Source: Phytophthora quininea
Taxonomy: Eukaryota; Oomycota; Peronosporomycetes; Peronosporales; Peronosporaceae
Direction of reading: 5' to 3'
NCBI GenBank assembly: GCA_011947345.1
Contig: JAAVTG010000480.1
Span: 1-64,000 of the forward strand
DNA length: 64,000 bases
Shown here piece by piece: positions 46,918 through 58,540 of this stretch. The notes under the pieces were generated by a model. The model saw only the letters and a program-made list of their open reading frames with translations. It ran no database searches and was not told the DNA's origin. The translations under genes and the position numbers were made by a program. Position 1 is the first letter of the stretch; each line of letters starts with the position of its first letter.

Positions 46918-48787
46918 CTAAACCAAGTCTGCAGCTGCCCACAAGTGCGATGCTGGAGCGCACGCATCTACCACGTCGCCGTTGGCTTTGAGCGCAAGGT
47001 ATTGGCCGGCAAGCGACTTGTATGCCTCGGGGTGTGACTGGCGCCAGCGTTTGCTCAATGAGGAAGCCTTGCGGGTCGGCCTCTTGTGGTCGAGCGAATA
47101 CAGGCGGTCATTTGCGGTTTTGTCCATGGCCAAGGCGAGGGTCCAGAGCTCATCCTTCCAGCCCTGGTGCCCCAGCACTCCAGCAGCTCCAGCTCGGCTC
47201 GGCTCCTGCGGTATCGTAATGGGCTTCTGGTAAAGTATGAACATGATGTTGACGGCCGCTTTAACTTCTGCTCGTTTGTTTTGTTCCTTTTTCCCTTGCA
47301 AAGTTTCCCATATACGGTTGGTATACCAATTCAAGAGCGTTCCAGCTAGCGTGGTTGCAGTTGCGAGTTGGGGGATCGCGCGCTCAGCAAAAACTGAAAG
47401 CGAACTTTCACTCGTGCCGTTCGTTGCCTCCGTGGGGGCCCTTGCGTAGGCATACTCTAGCCTTGCGAGCGGTTCGTTGATGCTGACAAGTTGCGCTAAC
47501 ATATTTTCCAGGGTTGATGAGAGGAGTGAGTCGCAGCCAGCAACGACGTGGCCGACCAGTGCATGGTTTGTTGCTCTCCAGTTTGCCCTCAAGTGCTCTC
47601 CCCAAGAGCAACATGTGCGCAGCGTTATACAGGAGCCCAAGCTGGTGTTTGTGGCCTCAAGACTGCGCTCTAGTTGGAAGCGATAGCGCGACACGGATGC
47701 TATGGCGTTCGCCTTAGTCGTAGCCGCCAAAACTTCTTCCAAGTGCATCAAGAGGGACGCGAACGTCGCGTCCACGACATCAAGAGCCACATTGAAGCGG
47801 GCGTCTTGAAATCCAAGCATATGGCGGTACAGCTCATTCCGCAGAGTGATGAGCTGCCCGTACTCCGTAGCTGAAAGGCGGTGCTGGAGATGTCGAATCG
47901 ACGGCGTCGACGTCGGTAAGTCAGGAGATTGATATCCGGCCAATACTTTTGCGACAGACCGATCTTCCTTTGTCGTTGTTCCAATGTAGGCGAAGGCTTT
48001 TGTGAGAGACTCAAGTAGCCACACGCCACGAGTCGAGGTCCATTGGATCGCCAGCTTTGGCGATGCATTGGCATACGCGGCAGCTCCTCGCCGCAGCGAG
48101 TGGCTGATCGTGTTTGGTGTGACCTCGCGGCTAGTGACGGGCGACATCGACTCCAACGCGTCTCGCATGATTTCGATGATGTAATTTTGCTACGTTTGGG
48201 CGCTTTCGCACTCGTTTTTGAGGAGGCTGTTTCTCACCTTCGTCGTCTTTTAACAGGCTTTCCCAGTACAAGAGCGCCTCTTCCTGCGAATAAGGTTTTC
48301 CTCCAGGGAGGTCTGACTCGGCGAAGCGAGGAGCAAGCGGGAAGAGATGCTCAGATGGCTCATCATAGCAAATGAAGAGCAAGCCGAAAGCGAGCTGCAT
48401 GCAGCCATCGGTCGGGGCCTTGAATATAGACACACTTTGAACCACAGAAGTATTCACTCGTGCAATATGAAGAAAAAGCTCCCCTGATGCAGCAAGAGAA
48501 AGCTGTTGATTTCTAGCAAAGCACGTATCAATAGCTCTACCAAATGTATGCCTCATCATCATCAAAAGAGCTGCATCGTGCACAGCCTTCAAGCCTGTCG
48601 CCACATCGGCGTGTATCACCAAATGTTCCACAAGGACACTCAGATCGTCAACAGTACATCCAGGAGCATCACTAGTTTGCACGTTAGCTCGAAAATTTCT
48701 CTCCTCGATGTGACTCGACATTTTGTCGCGAATTTTGGCAATTCGTTTGGCGTCTGATAAAGACGAGGTGTAGCGTTCACGGAGCAT
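46918..48787 (-). pseudogene. Crypton-2 tyrosine recombinase, one frame break
   Basis: The N-terminal part (ATG 48787 to about 48190) contains KAVHDAALLMMMRHTFGRAIDT, with an Arg in the position of the first catalytic residue. The C-terminal part (48168-46918 frame) has the catalytic H-S-L-R-R-G near 48090 and then W-T-S-T-R-G-V-W-L-L followed by A-Y-I-G-T-T-T, the W and Tyr positions of the active site. A long helical C-terminus follows. The frames are joined across a single frameshift near 48185. It is unlike Crypton-1 in sequence and lacks its WWFGN domain, so it is a second family. No flanking direct repeats were identified. Confidence 0.7.
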
Positions 48788-49400
48788 GTTGACCGCTTGA
48801 GAATACTAACCTAGAGCTGTTGATTTTGCCAAAAGGCCATCGTATGCACGTGCCCTATCACTCTTCCTAGTCTGTATAAATATTGAGAACGCTGTTAGCA
48901 ATGAGTAGAAATTTTGAGTTGGCAAACCGGCATCACTATGAAAGCTATGCATTCGATCAAGGTCAGCTGTAGCCATGCCCATAAAAGTACATCAAACAGC
49001 TTCTCTGCTGCTACCTCTTGCCCGGTAGTGCCAGCGGGAGTATCGAGCCCTCGAGGTGCTCTCCGCATCGTGAGTCGTGCAGGATTCTAATTGAGAAGTG
49101 AACTAATCAACGTCTTCTCGCTATTTTTAAATTACTGGTAAGATCGCTACACAAAATTTCCGGACAATCCCATGAATATCGAAAACCTAACTATAAATGG
49201 ATGCTATTGGCTGAATTAGAGCAATTATCTTAAATCCTGCCCCGTTATTGGACCAAAATGGACCAAATGCGTTTTAGACTGGAGGTTTGAGTATCCGTGC
49301 CAAATACTCTTATCCTGCAGTAATCCTTGTTGGGCTGGGCTATTCGGTCTTGTGTGCACATGCATGCTCGGTTTCCTTTGAGGCCGCTGTGAGAAACATC
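48788..49400. other. No gene recognised
   Basis: About 600 bp upstream of Crypton-2 with no conserved frame. Confidence 0.4.
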
Positions 49401-49474
49401 AAGAGTGCGACTGGCGAGAGCAGTCTTCATCTTCTTGCTCGAACACGGTGACAACTCATTTCGAACATATTGCT

Positions 49475-49790
49475 CGGGCCGAAAAAGCCCACCGAAAGAG
49501 CTGGACATTCTGCTGCATTTGCTGGACGACGGACTCCGTGGGCGCACAGTCAACGCGGTGGTCATCATGACGATTCAACTTCGTCCATGGCCACGTAGTA
49601 CGGGTTGCGGCGGACAACCACTCATTAGCTGACCGTCAGCCTCGAAGCCCACGTATCCTGGAGGCGAACCCAGCAAATTGATCGCGCTGAGCTTCTACTC
49701 GCTCATGTCGATACGTTCCATGTACTTGTCACCGTCAAGAGCTCGAACGCCAAAACTTTTACCGATTAGACCAAAAGAGCTAGCCCGATA
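49475..49790. pseudogene. Rearranged ClpB/Hsp104 AAA+ fragment
   Basis: On the minus strand (49790 to about 49573): YMERIDMSE, then LLGSPPGYVGFEADGQL, then VVRRNPYYVAMDEVE, which is the second AAA+ domain of ClpB-type disaggregases including the pore loop (GYVG) and Walker B (xxxDEVE). The next block of the family, EKAH..ILL.LLDDG..GRTVN..VIMT, is present but on the plus strand at 49475-49570. The fragment is therefore internally inverted at about 49573. It also has a stop after IDMSE and a frameshift after GQL. Nonfunctional. Confidence 0.65.
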
Positions 49791-49869
49791 AACGGCCGAG
49801 CCACCACCTCGCAGATCTGTTCTTTGCGCACCACTTTTTCAGTCACCCTGTGCTGCATCTTTCCTCGTC

Positions 49870-49990
49870 TTAGAACTTCTTGGCTTTCTTGGCGTCTGCA
49901 ATCCAGTACTTGACGGCCTGTTCCACCTTGAGCTGCAAGTGCCACGGGCCTTCTCCGCCTGGTGACGTGAATGTTGTTCGGCTCCTCGGA
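49870..49990 (-). pseudogene. Possible 3' exon of an unidentified gene
   Basis: Minus-strand frame ending EQAVKYWIADAKKAKKF and a stop at 49870 looks like a genuine protein end. A CACCAG at about 49955-49960 could be its splice acceptor. Upstream exons were not identified; it points away from G6. Confidence 0.3.
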
Positions 49991-50595
49991 CTACGAGGTC
50001 TGCAACACCATTTGTGACCAACGACGTCGTTCGATACCGTGGCCAGCGGATACTCCCGCGTGTTTCCTGTCCACGCACGAACGCTCTTCTGGCCGGCACG
50101 TGCTCGTACACAGTGTCTTGAAATGCACGGCAAAAAGCAACAGTAGAAAGTGCAAGGGAGATGTGCTTTTAATTTTTTAATACGGACACGAACGAAAAAT
50201 GCCTGACAAAATGGGCCACAAAACACATCGAAAAGGGCTGCTGACGATTGCCTTTGTTGTTGGCGCTGGCTGCCTTGATTGCAGACGGATTGGGGTCGCG
50301 AGATTGTGGATACGTTTCTTCTGTTCGAAGGCGCTCGTTGTGCCACCTGGAGAAAATCCAGAGCGTGTCTGGGCCAAATCCACTGCACAACGTCTTCGTA
50401 CTTCCTTTGCGTTCGACCCGAGCTCGGCTGTTGATCATCACGGCCATTGCAGCTGGCAGCAGTAAGCTCGAACAGCTTGAAAGGCAGCAAAATGTCGCGT
50501 TTAACGAAGAGAGAGCTCTTCGGCTTGCAGCAATGCGATCCTCATCTTCATTCCTCAATCCGCCGTCTCGTCAGCAACAGGAGTCCGGAGAGGCC

Positions 50596-52830
50596 ATGCA
50601 GCTTGTATTTGTGTGGACGCTCGCGCTGTTGAGCGTCCTTGTCGACGCCAAGAACGGCACGACCTACCCGACCAAGTCGGGCATCGGCATCTGGGTCGAC
50701 CCAGACACCCCCAAGAACAGATACATGTACACCAGCTCTCGGGGCCGGAAATGGGACCTCGTCATGAGCGACGAGTTCAACATGCCCAACCGCAGCTTCC
50801 GAGCGGGCGACGACCACATCTGGACCTCTCTCGAAAAGCCCGACGGCGTCAACGGAGCGCTCGAGCTCTACTCACACAACATGACCTCGACCCAGTGCGA
50901 CGACGACGGCACCTGCTACTTCTACATCAAAACGGTCGACGAGGTCAACAGTGTCCGCGTCTACAACATGTACACGCACCCGCCGACTTACCAGGAGGTC
51001 TCCTTCTTCTACCGTGGCGCCATGGTCCAGTCCTGGAACAAGTTCTGCTACCAGGGCGGCATGCTCGAGGTTCGCGCCCAGCTGCCGGGAGCTACTTCAG
51101 CAAAGTCGGGCAACCCTGACCGTGCTCTCGGAGACACGGGCAAGGTCGCCAGCAACCAATACTACCCGACATGGCCGGGAATTTGGATGCTCGGCAATCT
51201 CGGTCGAGCCATTTTCTCGGCCTCCACCAACCGAATGTGGCCGTTCTCCTACAACCGGTGCGAGCCCGACGTCTTCAACCCGGACTTCCAGCGCATCAGT
51301 GCTTGTGACAGCGACCCCGGCTACGGCTTAAACCCCAACCAGGGTCGCGGTGCCCCGGAGATCGACGTGTTGGAAGGTGGCGGTCTTGCTATCTCGTCGT
51401 CGTTGCAGATTGCTCCTGGCATGCCAGACGAGTATCGCCTGTTTCCGGTGGACACGTCGCTAGGAGACCAGACTTACTGCGTGTACTCGTACGACTGCAA
51501 GACGTCCGGAGCCAACTACATCGACGTGCCGACCAACTACTACCAGAAGGAGCGCGGCCACAAGTCTTGGTACCAAGGACTGCGCTACGCATCCAACAAC
51601 TACTGCGCACAGAAGGCCGACGAAAAGCAAACGTTCGCGACGGTATCTGCTGCTGTGACAGCAGGCATCACCGAGAACACTTGCGCCGTGGACACTTGCC
51701 CAGCCTCTGGAGATGTGAACGCCGACTTGGGCTTGATTGACGGCGTGGGAAACAATCACTGGGGAATCAACTCGAACGGAACGTGCTACCCGCTCATGAA
51801 CTCGTACATGGGCTCGTACCTGTGCGACCCCGACAACACCTTCTCCAAGTGCGCCAGTCCTCGTAATTCCTCGACACCAAAGTCCAATGCGATGAGCGAG
51901 TTTAACTATCAGATGGACGCCATTTCTTCCAACTGGCCGATCCACTTCGGCGCGTACACAGGATACCTCGACTACCAGGTCGAGTGGGTGACCGGCAAGA
52001 ACGGCTACGTGCGCTGGCAGCTCCACGGGAATCCTCTGTTCGAGGTCACGTCCGAGTCATTTGAGAACGTGCCGCAAAACAAGAACAGCTCCAATCCCAA
52101 GAAGGTCATGATCGAGGAGCCGCTCTACGTGATTTTCAACGTCGCCTTGTCCAGTTCGTGGGGTGCCAGGCCTCCCAACCCCGGCCAGGAATGCCGCGGT
52201 GATGGCTCCGATCCGGTCGTGAACAAAATCTGCGACGACTTCCCCATGTACATGAAGATCGACTACATCCGACTGTACCAGGACCTGGCCGATGACTTGG
52301 ACGCAGACAACTACATGCAGATGGGCTGCGATCCTGCCAGTCACCCCACCAAGGAATGGATCGAAGGTCACATTGACGAATATGAAGACGACGACAACAA
52401 ATGGGAGGAAGTCTCCGGCAAAGCCTTTTGCGAGACCAACGCCGACTGTACTATAGGAGGCAGTTTGTCCAACACGGCATTGAAGACTGGCAAGTGCGTT
52501 AAGAACCGCTGCGAGTGCACGTATCACTCGTGGGGTGGACCTCGGTGCACGACTGCCGTGTCTGGGTCGAGCACTTCTGACAGTACAATGAGCACGACGT
52601 ATGGTCCTCCTCTGGGGGCCTCGATCGCTGTGGCTGTCGTGGTCTTGCTCTTGTCGATGCTCACTGTCTACCTTTCGTCCCAATCTGCCGCGCGGAGAGC
52701 CAAGGCCATGATGAATGCGCAGACACAGCGGAAGCTCGCAGCAGAGGCGATTCCAAGCGAAAGTACCGGCAGTCGAGACTCGCATCTCGTCGCCGCCACC
52801 AAGGCCAACTACAGTCAGAATTTCGTCTAG
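50596..52830 (+). CDS. G6: intact GH16 membrane protein, type Z
   Basis: This is the only GH16 gene here with no lesion: 744 aa from ATG 50596, chosen because it starts a typical signal peptide (MQLVFVWTLALL..), although the frame is open upstream to 50248. GH16 domain with catalytic E-I-D-V-L-E at residues 255-260; many N-glycosylation sequons; EGF-like module at about residues 608-650 (C..C..C..C.C..GGPRC); membrane helix at about residues 675-695 (GASIAVAVVVLLLS); tail ending KANYSQNFV. The family remodels beta-1,6/1,3-glucan in the wall; hydrolase or transglycosylase activity cannot be told from sequence. It is convergent with G7 (62 bp between stops). Its tail is the donor-type module found in G2, G4 and G10. 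Confidence 0.92.
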   Translation: MQLVFVWTLALLSVLVDAKNGTTYPTKSGIGIWVDPDTPKNRYMYTSSRGRKWDLVMSDEFNMPNRSFRAGDDHIWTSLEKPDGVNGALELYSHNMTSTQCDDDGTCYFYIKTVDEVNSVRVYNMYTHPPTYQEVSFFYRGAMVQSWNKFCYQGGMLEVRAQLPGATSAKSGNPDRALGDTGKVASNQYYPTWPGIWMLGNLGRAIFSASTNRMWPFSYNRCEPDVFNPDFQRISACDSDPGYGLNPNQGRGAPEIDVLEGGGLAISSSLQIAPGMPDEYRLFPVDTSLGDQTYCVYSYDCKTSGANYIDVPTNYYQKERGHKSWYQGLRYASNNYCAQKADEKQTFATVSAAVTAGITENTCAVDTCPASGDVNADLGLIDGVGNNHWGINSNGTCYPLMNSYMGSYLCDPDNTFSKCASPRNSSTPKSNAMSEFNYQMDAISSNWPIHFGAYTGYLDYQVEWVTGKNGYVRWQLHGNPLFEVTSESFENVPQNKNSSNPKKVMIEEPLYVIFNVALSSSWGARPPNPGQECRGDGSDPVVNKICDDFPMYMKIDYIRLYQDLADDLDADNYMQMGCDPASHPTKEWIEGHIDEYEDDDNKWEEVSGKAFCETNADCTIGGSLSNTALKTGKCVKNRCECTYHSWGGPRCTTAVSGSSTSDSTMSTTYGPPLGASIAVAVVVLLLSMLTVYLSSQSAARRAKAMMNAQTQRKLAAEAIPSESTGSRDSHLVAATKANYSQNFV

Positions 52831-52892
52831 AGGTGTTCAAATATTTACTGCGGTCAATGAGAAGATGTTTATGCCAATTTCTACGCGGCACT

Positions 52893-55174
52893 TTAGACGA
52901 AGTTTTGGCTGTAGTTGTCTCGTGGTCGCCGCTGCATCGAGTCGTTGCCAGGTTCGTACGGCTGCTTGGCTTGAGGATACTGGGACGCCTCCTCATTGTT
53001 GTAGATGGCAGGCTTCTTCATGTCAGCCATGGACTTGGCCTTTGACACGACAAACACCGACATGTACACAGAGATGAGCGACAAGAGCATGACGGTGCTG
53101 GCGATTCCGATCGACAGTCCCATCGGCGGGCCGTACGAGTTCTTCGACAGTGAGCTGGTGCTTTTGGAGCTCGACGAACTCGAGATTGCGGTCGTGCACC
53201 GTGGTCCACCCCACGATGACGAGTACGTGCACTGGCAGCGAGACTTGACGCATTTGCCAGTTTTCAACGCAGTTTTGCCCAGATTGCCGCCGATGGTGCA
53301 GTCGTCATCGATCGTGCAGAACGCTTTTCCAGCCACTTCCTTGTGCTGGTTGTCGTCGTCTTCGTATTCATCGAGGTGGCCTTCAATCCACTCCTTGGTG
53401 GGGTGACTGGCAGGGTCACAGCCCAACTGCATGTAGTTGTCGGCGTCGAGATCGTCGCCAAGGTCCTGGTACAGCCGCATGTAGTCGATCTTCAAGTACA
53501 TCGGGAACGAGTCGCAGATCCGGTTGGTTTCGTCGTCAGTGCCATCGCCACGGCATTCCTTGCCAGCGTTGGGCGGTGTGGCACCCCACGAGCTGGAGAG
53601 GGCGACGTTGAGAATGAGCGACATGGGCTCCTCCAACATCACCTTCTGAGGGTTGGAGCTGTTCTTGTTCTGCGGCACGTTGGAGAACGCGTCGGTGGTA
53701 ACCTCGAACAGCGGATTGCCTTGCAGCATCCATCGGACGTAGCCGTTCTTACCGGTCACCCACTCGAGCTGGTACACGACAAAGTCTGTATACGCGCCGA
53801 GGTGCACAGGCCAATTGGACGAGATGGCGTCCATTTGGTAGTTGAAATTGCTCATCGCATTGGACTTGGGCGTCGTAGTCGCGTTGCGGGGACTGGCACA
53901 CTTGGAATTTGTGTTGTCCGGGTCGCACAAGTAGGCTCCCATGTACGAGTTGATGAGCGGGTAGCAGGTGCCGTTGGTGTTGATGCCCCAATGGCTGTCT
54001 CCGGCGTCGTTGATCAGACCCAAGTCAGCGTTCACATCTCCCGAAGCTGGGCAAGTATCGACGGTGCACGAGTTCTCGGTGATTCCCTTTTCACCGACGC
54101 AGCCACAGTCGAATAGTCTTGCTTTTCATCAGCATTCTGCTGGCAGAAGTTGTTGGACGCATAGCGGAGTCCCTGGTACCAAGACTTGTGGCCTCGCTCC
54201 TTCTGGTAGTACGCTGTCGGCACGTCGATATAGTTGGCGCCAGGAGTAGTGCACGCGAAGCCGTACACGCAGTACAGGTTGTCTCCTGTTGACGTGTCCA
54301 CTGGGTAGAGTCGATAGTCGTCGGGCATCCCCGGTGCGATCTGCAGTGATGAAGACACCGCGAGACCGCCACCTTCCAGCAGATCAATCTCTGGAGCACC
54401 GCGACCTTGGTTGGGGTTCAATCCAAACCCAGGGTCGCTGTCACAAGCGCTAATGCGTTGGAACTCCGGGTTGAAGATGTCGGGCTCGCACCGATCGTAG
54501 GAGAACGGCCACATTCGGTTCGTCGAGGCCGAGAAGATAGCTCGTCCGAGGTTCCCCATCATCCAGATACCAGGCCACGTCGGGTAGTACTTGGACGTCT
54601 TCACTTTGGAGTTCTTACCGAGAGCCAAGTCCGGGTTACCGGAGGCCTCTGACACCGCGCCAGGAAGCTGAGCATGAACTTCGAGCATGCCTCCTTGGAA
54701 GCAAAACTTGTTCCAGGACTGCACCATCGCCGCGCGATAGAAGAAGTAGGCATCGACGTATCCTGGCGGGTGCGTGTACATGTTGTAGACGTGGACGACG
54801 TTCAACTCGTCCACCGCCTTGATGTAGAAGTAGCAGGTGCCGTCGTCGTCGCACTGGGTCGACGTCATATTGTGCGAATACAGCTCCAGAGCGCCATTGA
54901 CACCGTCGGGCTTTTCGAGAGAGGTCCAGATGTGGTCGTCACCGGGTCGGAAGCTTCGGTTGGGCGTGTTGAACTCATCGCTCATGACGAGGTCCCATTG
55001 ACGACCACGCGAGCTCATGTACGTCTGCCGATCTTCTGGGGTGGCCGGGTCCACCCACACGTGAATGCCAGACTTGGTCGGGTACGTGGAGCCCGACGTC
55101 GTGCTGTTCTTGGCATTCGCGGCCGTCGTCAACGTCAGCGCCAAGAAACACGCCACATAGTGCAGGAATTTCAT
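52893..55174 (-). pseudogene. G7: GH16 membrane protein, X body with a distinct N-terminus, one frameshift
   Basis: ATG 55172-55174 begins a different signal peptide (MKFLHYVACFLAL) and mature start (GSTYPTKSGIHVW). From the first GH16 block on, it is nearly identical to X copies G1, G3 and G9, with E-I-D-L-L-E near 54385 and tail RDNYSQNFV. The only lesion is loss of one A in an A-run (54089-54092 on the plus strand, CCCTTTTC for CCCTTTTTC), the same change as in G3. Otherwise about 760 aa and intact. Confidence 0.88.
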
Positions 55175-56232
55175 GGCCACGAGGTGCGTACTCTGGGGGA
55201 GTTTTTACGAGTGATGATGGCGCTTTGGACAGTGCGACGGGGACGACTGAAAAACTTCAGTGGCGCTGAGCCAAGGAGGGGGCAAACATAAACCCAATCG
55301 TCGTGCCAGAGTTGAAGCGGGCGCACGACAAGCCCAACAGAATGACACAGGCCGCCATATTCGGCGTGGTCCTAGCGCTTCCTGCTTTTCCCCATCGCTG
55401 GAGTCTTGGACAGACGGCTTGGGTGGAACAGCCGAAGCGTTCGTAACGAGGAAAAGACCGGCCTTGTGGTAAACACTGCCCGCAGGCGTCAAATCCGCAC
55501 GAAAGGCATGATTACCGATCGCGATCTGCTGCCAGAACCAATCCGACTTTGCCACTGGCTAGCTCCACAACCAAGACTCGACTCGACTCGACCCTGCAGT
55601 CCTCTGGAGTGGCCACACTTGTGGGGAGGTCTACGAATAGCGCTTTGATACATCCCCACCCGCCATGGCTTGCCTCACTGCTGCGCTTCCCATTTGTGTG
55701 TGGGAAATTGCCACTGCAACTTGGCGATGCAAATCGCGATGCATGCACGCATCCGGCAGTTCATTTCTGGCGGCTGTACCCAAAGACATTGATTGTACAG
55801 TACATGTAGGCTACAATGCTACGATGCTACATTGCGCGTGCCTCCTGCCCGCGCTTTCGCTGTCTCGAAGACCGTCAACTACAGTTGAGCTTCTTTGACT
55901 GCCGAGTACTCGCTCCAGACAATACTCATCAAAGTCTTTGAACTGAGAGCTCCACTGCAATCTACAATACATACAATAATGTAGTATCTTTTTTGGTTGT
56001 GATGTTGCGCTGAGTCAGAGAAACAATATCTCCGCCCCGATGTCGGATTCGCGCCGTCAATTTCTTCAGCGAAGAAGATCTTAGACCGACGTCGCGGCTG
56101 AAAGTGTAGGGAGAACGATTACAAGTCGAATGAAACCCTTTGCAGGTTTGCACGCTCTTAGAAGGCCGCAAACATGAGTCAACATTTCGCTTGGATTCGG
56201 TCACGCTCAATATCATTAAATTTCTTATCATT
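55175..56232. promoter_or_regulatory. G7 upstream region and G8 3' flank
   Basis: About 1.06 kb with no gene. It contains a short (GACTC)n run at 55575-55591. Unlike the X copies, G7 has no IQ gene divergent from it within this interval. No exact copy of the initiator was noticed. Confidence 0.4.
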
Positions 56233-58540
56233 TCAAACAAAATTCTGGCTGTAGTTGTCTCTCGGGCGGTGGTGAAGCTCGTTGGCCTGGCCGTACGAAT
56301 TCCTGTCGGTTGGGTGTTTCATTCGGCCGAGCTGAGCGTCTTCGCTGTTGTTGTTGTACAGCGCCCAATCGGCGGCGGATTTCACGTTCTTCTTCGCCAT
56401 CGCGGCCCTCTTGTTCTCTTTCATGATCGACCACATAACGGACGCAAACGACAGGAATACCACAACGCCAGCAATGGCGATAGAAAGACTCATCGGAGGT
56501 CCATAGGAGTTTGTGGAAAGGGAGCTCTTGCTGCTCGTAGCAGCGGAAGTTCCCGAGATTGCGGTCGTGCATCGAGGTCCGCCCCACGACGACGAGTATG
56601 TGCACTGGCAGCGATTCTTCACACACTTGCCCGTCTTCAGCAGCGTCTTGCCCAGATTCCCGCCGATCGTGCAGTCATCGTTCGTCGTACAGAAGGCCTT
56701 GCCAGCAACCTCCTTGTGGTGGTTGTCGTCGTCCTGGTACTCGTCAATGTGGGCGTCGATCCATTTCTTGGTCGGGTGGCTCTTTGGGTCGCAACCAACT
56801 TGCATGTAGTTGTCGGCGTCAAGATGATCGTTCAGGTCCTGGTACAGTCGAATGTGGTCGATCTTCATATACAACGGGAACGAGTCACAGATCTTGTTCA
56901 CGACCGGGTCAGTGCCGTTTCCGCGGCATTCTTTGCCCGCGTTCGGCGGCGTCGCACCCCACGAACTCGACAGCGCCACGTTGAAAATGAGGTACATCGG
57001 TTCCTCCAACATGATCTTGGTGGGGTTCGTCTTCTTGGCATTCTGCGGGACATCCGAGATGGAGGCGGACGGCACTTCGAACAGCGGGTTGCCGCTGAGC
57101 ATCCACCGCGCGTAGCCGTTCTTGCCGGTCACCCACTCGAGCTGGTACGTGACGTAGTCCGTGTACGCAGCCAGGTGAACAGGCCAATTCGCCGAGATGG
57201 CGTCCATTTGGTAGTTGAACGAGCTCATGGCGTTGGATTTCGGGGTCGACGTCGCGTTGCGAGGCATGGCGCACTTGGAGTTGGTGTTGTCGGGGTCGCA
57301 CAAGTAGGCTCCGGTGTACGAGTTGATGAGCGGATAGCAGGTGCCGTTCGAATTGATCCCCAGTGACTATCCCCAACGCCGTCGATGGCGTCCAAATCGC
57401 CGTTAACATCGCTTGAAGCCGGGCACGTCTCGAGCGAGCACGTGTTCTCGGTAATACCCGCCTTCACCGATGCCGCCACCTTCGAATAGTCTTGCTTGGA
57501 ATCGGCGTCCGTGCGCAGTTGTTGTTGGCAGCATAACGGAGACCTTGGTACCAGGACTTGTGGCCACGTTTGGCGTAGTACGCTGTCGGCACTTGGATGT
57601 AGTTCGCGCCGAGCGTCTGGCAGCTACCCGTGTAGAAGCAGCCGTAGTAGTCACCAGTCGTGAAGTTCACCCCGAACATCCGATAGTCGTCGGGCATACC
57701 CGGACCAATTTGCAGCGACGACGAGATCAAGCTCGCACTACCTTCAAGGACGTCGATTTCAGGAGCGCCACGGCCCTGGTTCGGGTTGAGACCGTAGCCT
57801 GGGTTGTCGTCGCAAGCGCTGATCCGCTGGTTGCTGGGGTCGAACGCGTCCGGCTCGCAGGCGTCGTAGGAGAATGGCCACATGCGGTTCGTCGAGGCCG
57901 AGAAGATGGCGCGTCCGAGATTTCCCATCATCCAAATGCCGGGCCACGTCGGGTAGTACTTGCCCGTCTTGACTCTTCCATTCGGACCGAGCGCCAAGTC
58001 CGGATTGCCAGACGCCTCGAAACAGCTCCGGGGAGCTGAACGCGCGCCTCGAGCATGCCTCCTTGATAGCAAAACTTGTTCCAGGACTGCACCATCGCCG
58101 CGCGATAGAAGAAGTAGGCATCGACGTATCCTGGCGGGTGCGTGTACATGTTGTAGACGTGGATGACGTTCAACTCGTCCACCGCCTTGATGTAGAAGTA
58201 GCAGGTGCCGTCGTCGTCGCACTGGGTCGAGGTCATGTTGTGCGAGTACAGCTCCATGGCACCGTTGACACCGTCGGGCTTTTCGAGAGAGGTCCAGATG
58301 TGGTCGTCACCGGGTCGGAAGCTTCGGTTGGGCGTGTTGAACTCATCGCTCATGACGAGGTCGCTGTCCTCGAGCTCATGTACGTTTGTCGATCATCAGG
58401 AGTCGCAGGGTCCACCCAAATCCCAATGCCCGACTTGGTCGGATACGTGGTGGACGACGTCGTACTGTTCTTTGAAGCGACGACGATCGCCATGGCCGTC
58501 AAACGAGTGCAGCCGCCCACATTGCACGTTGGAAAGCCAT
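56233..58540 (-). pseudogene. G8: GH16 membrane protein, Y body with V-type tail, frameshifted
   Basis: ATG 58538-58540 (Y signal peptide). E-I-D-V-L-E near 57745-57762. EGF-like module near 56580-56700. The membrane helix and tail are unlike those of G2, G5 and G6 (SLSIAIAGVVVFLSFASVMW, then a basic stretch), ending RPRDNYSQNFV and TGA at 56233. Breaks against G5 are all deletions: 1 nt near 58500, 5 near 58363, 2 near 58372, 1 near 58018, 1 near 57512, and 1 in the C-run near 57360. The last, and the 2-nt one, are shared with G2 and G4. Initiator on the minus strand at 58567-58583. Confidence 0.85.

Noticed and set aside
55575..55600. GACTC repeats
   Set aside because: Only a few units; not a satellite or CRISPR-like array.
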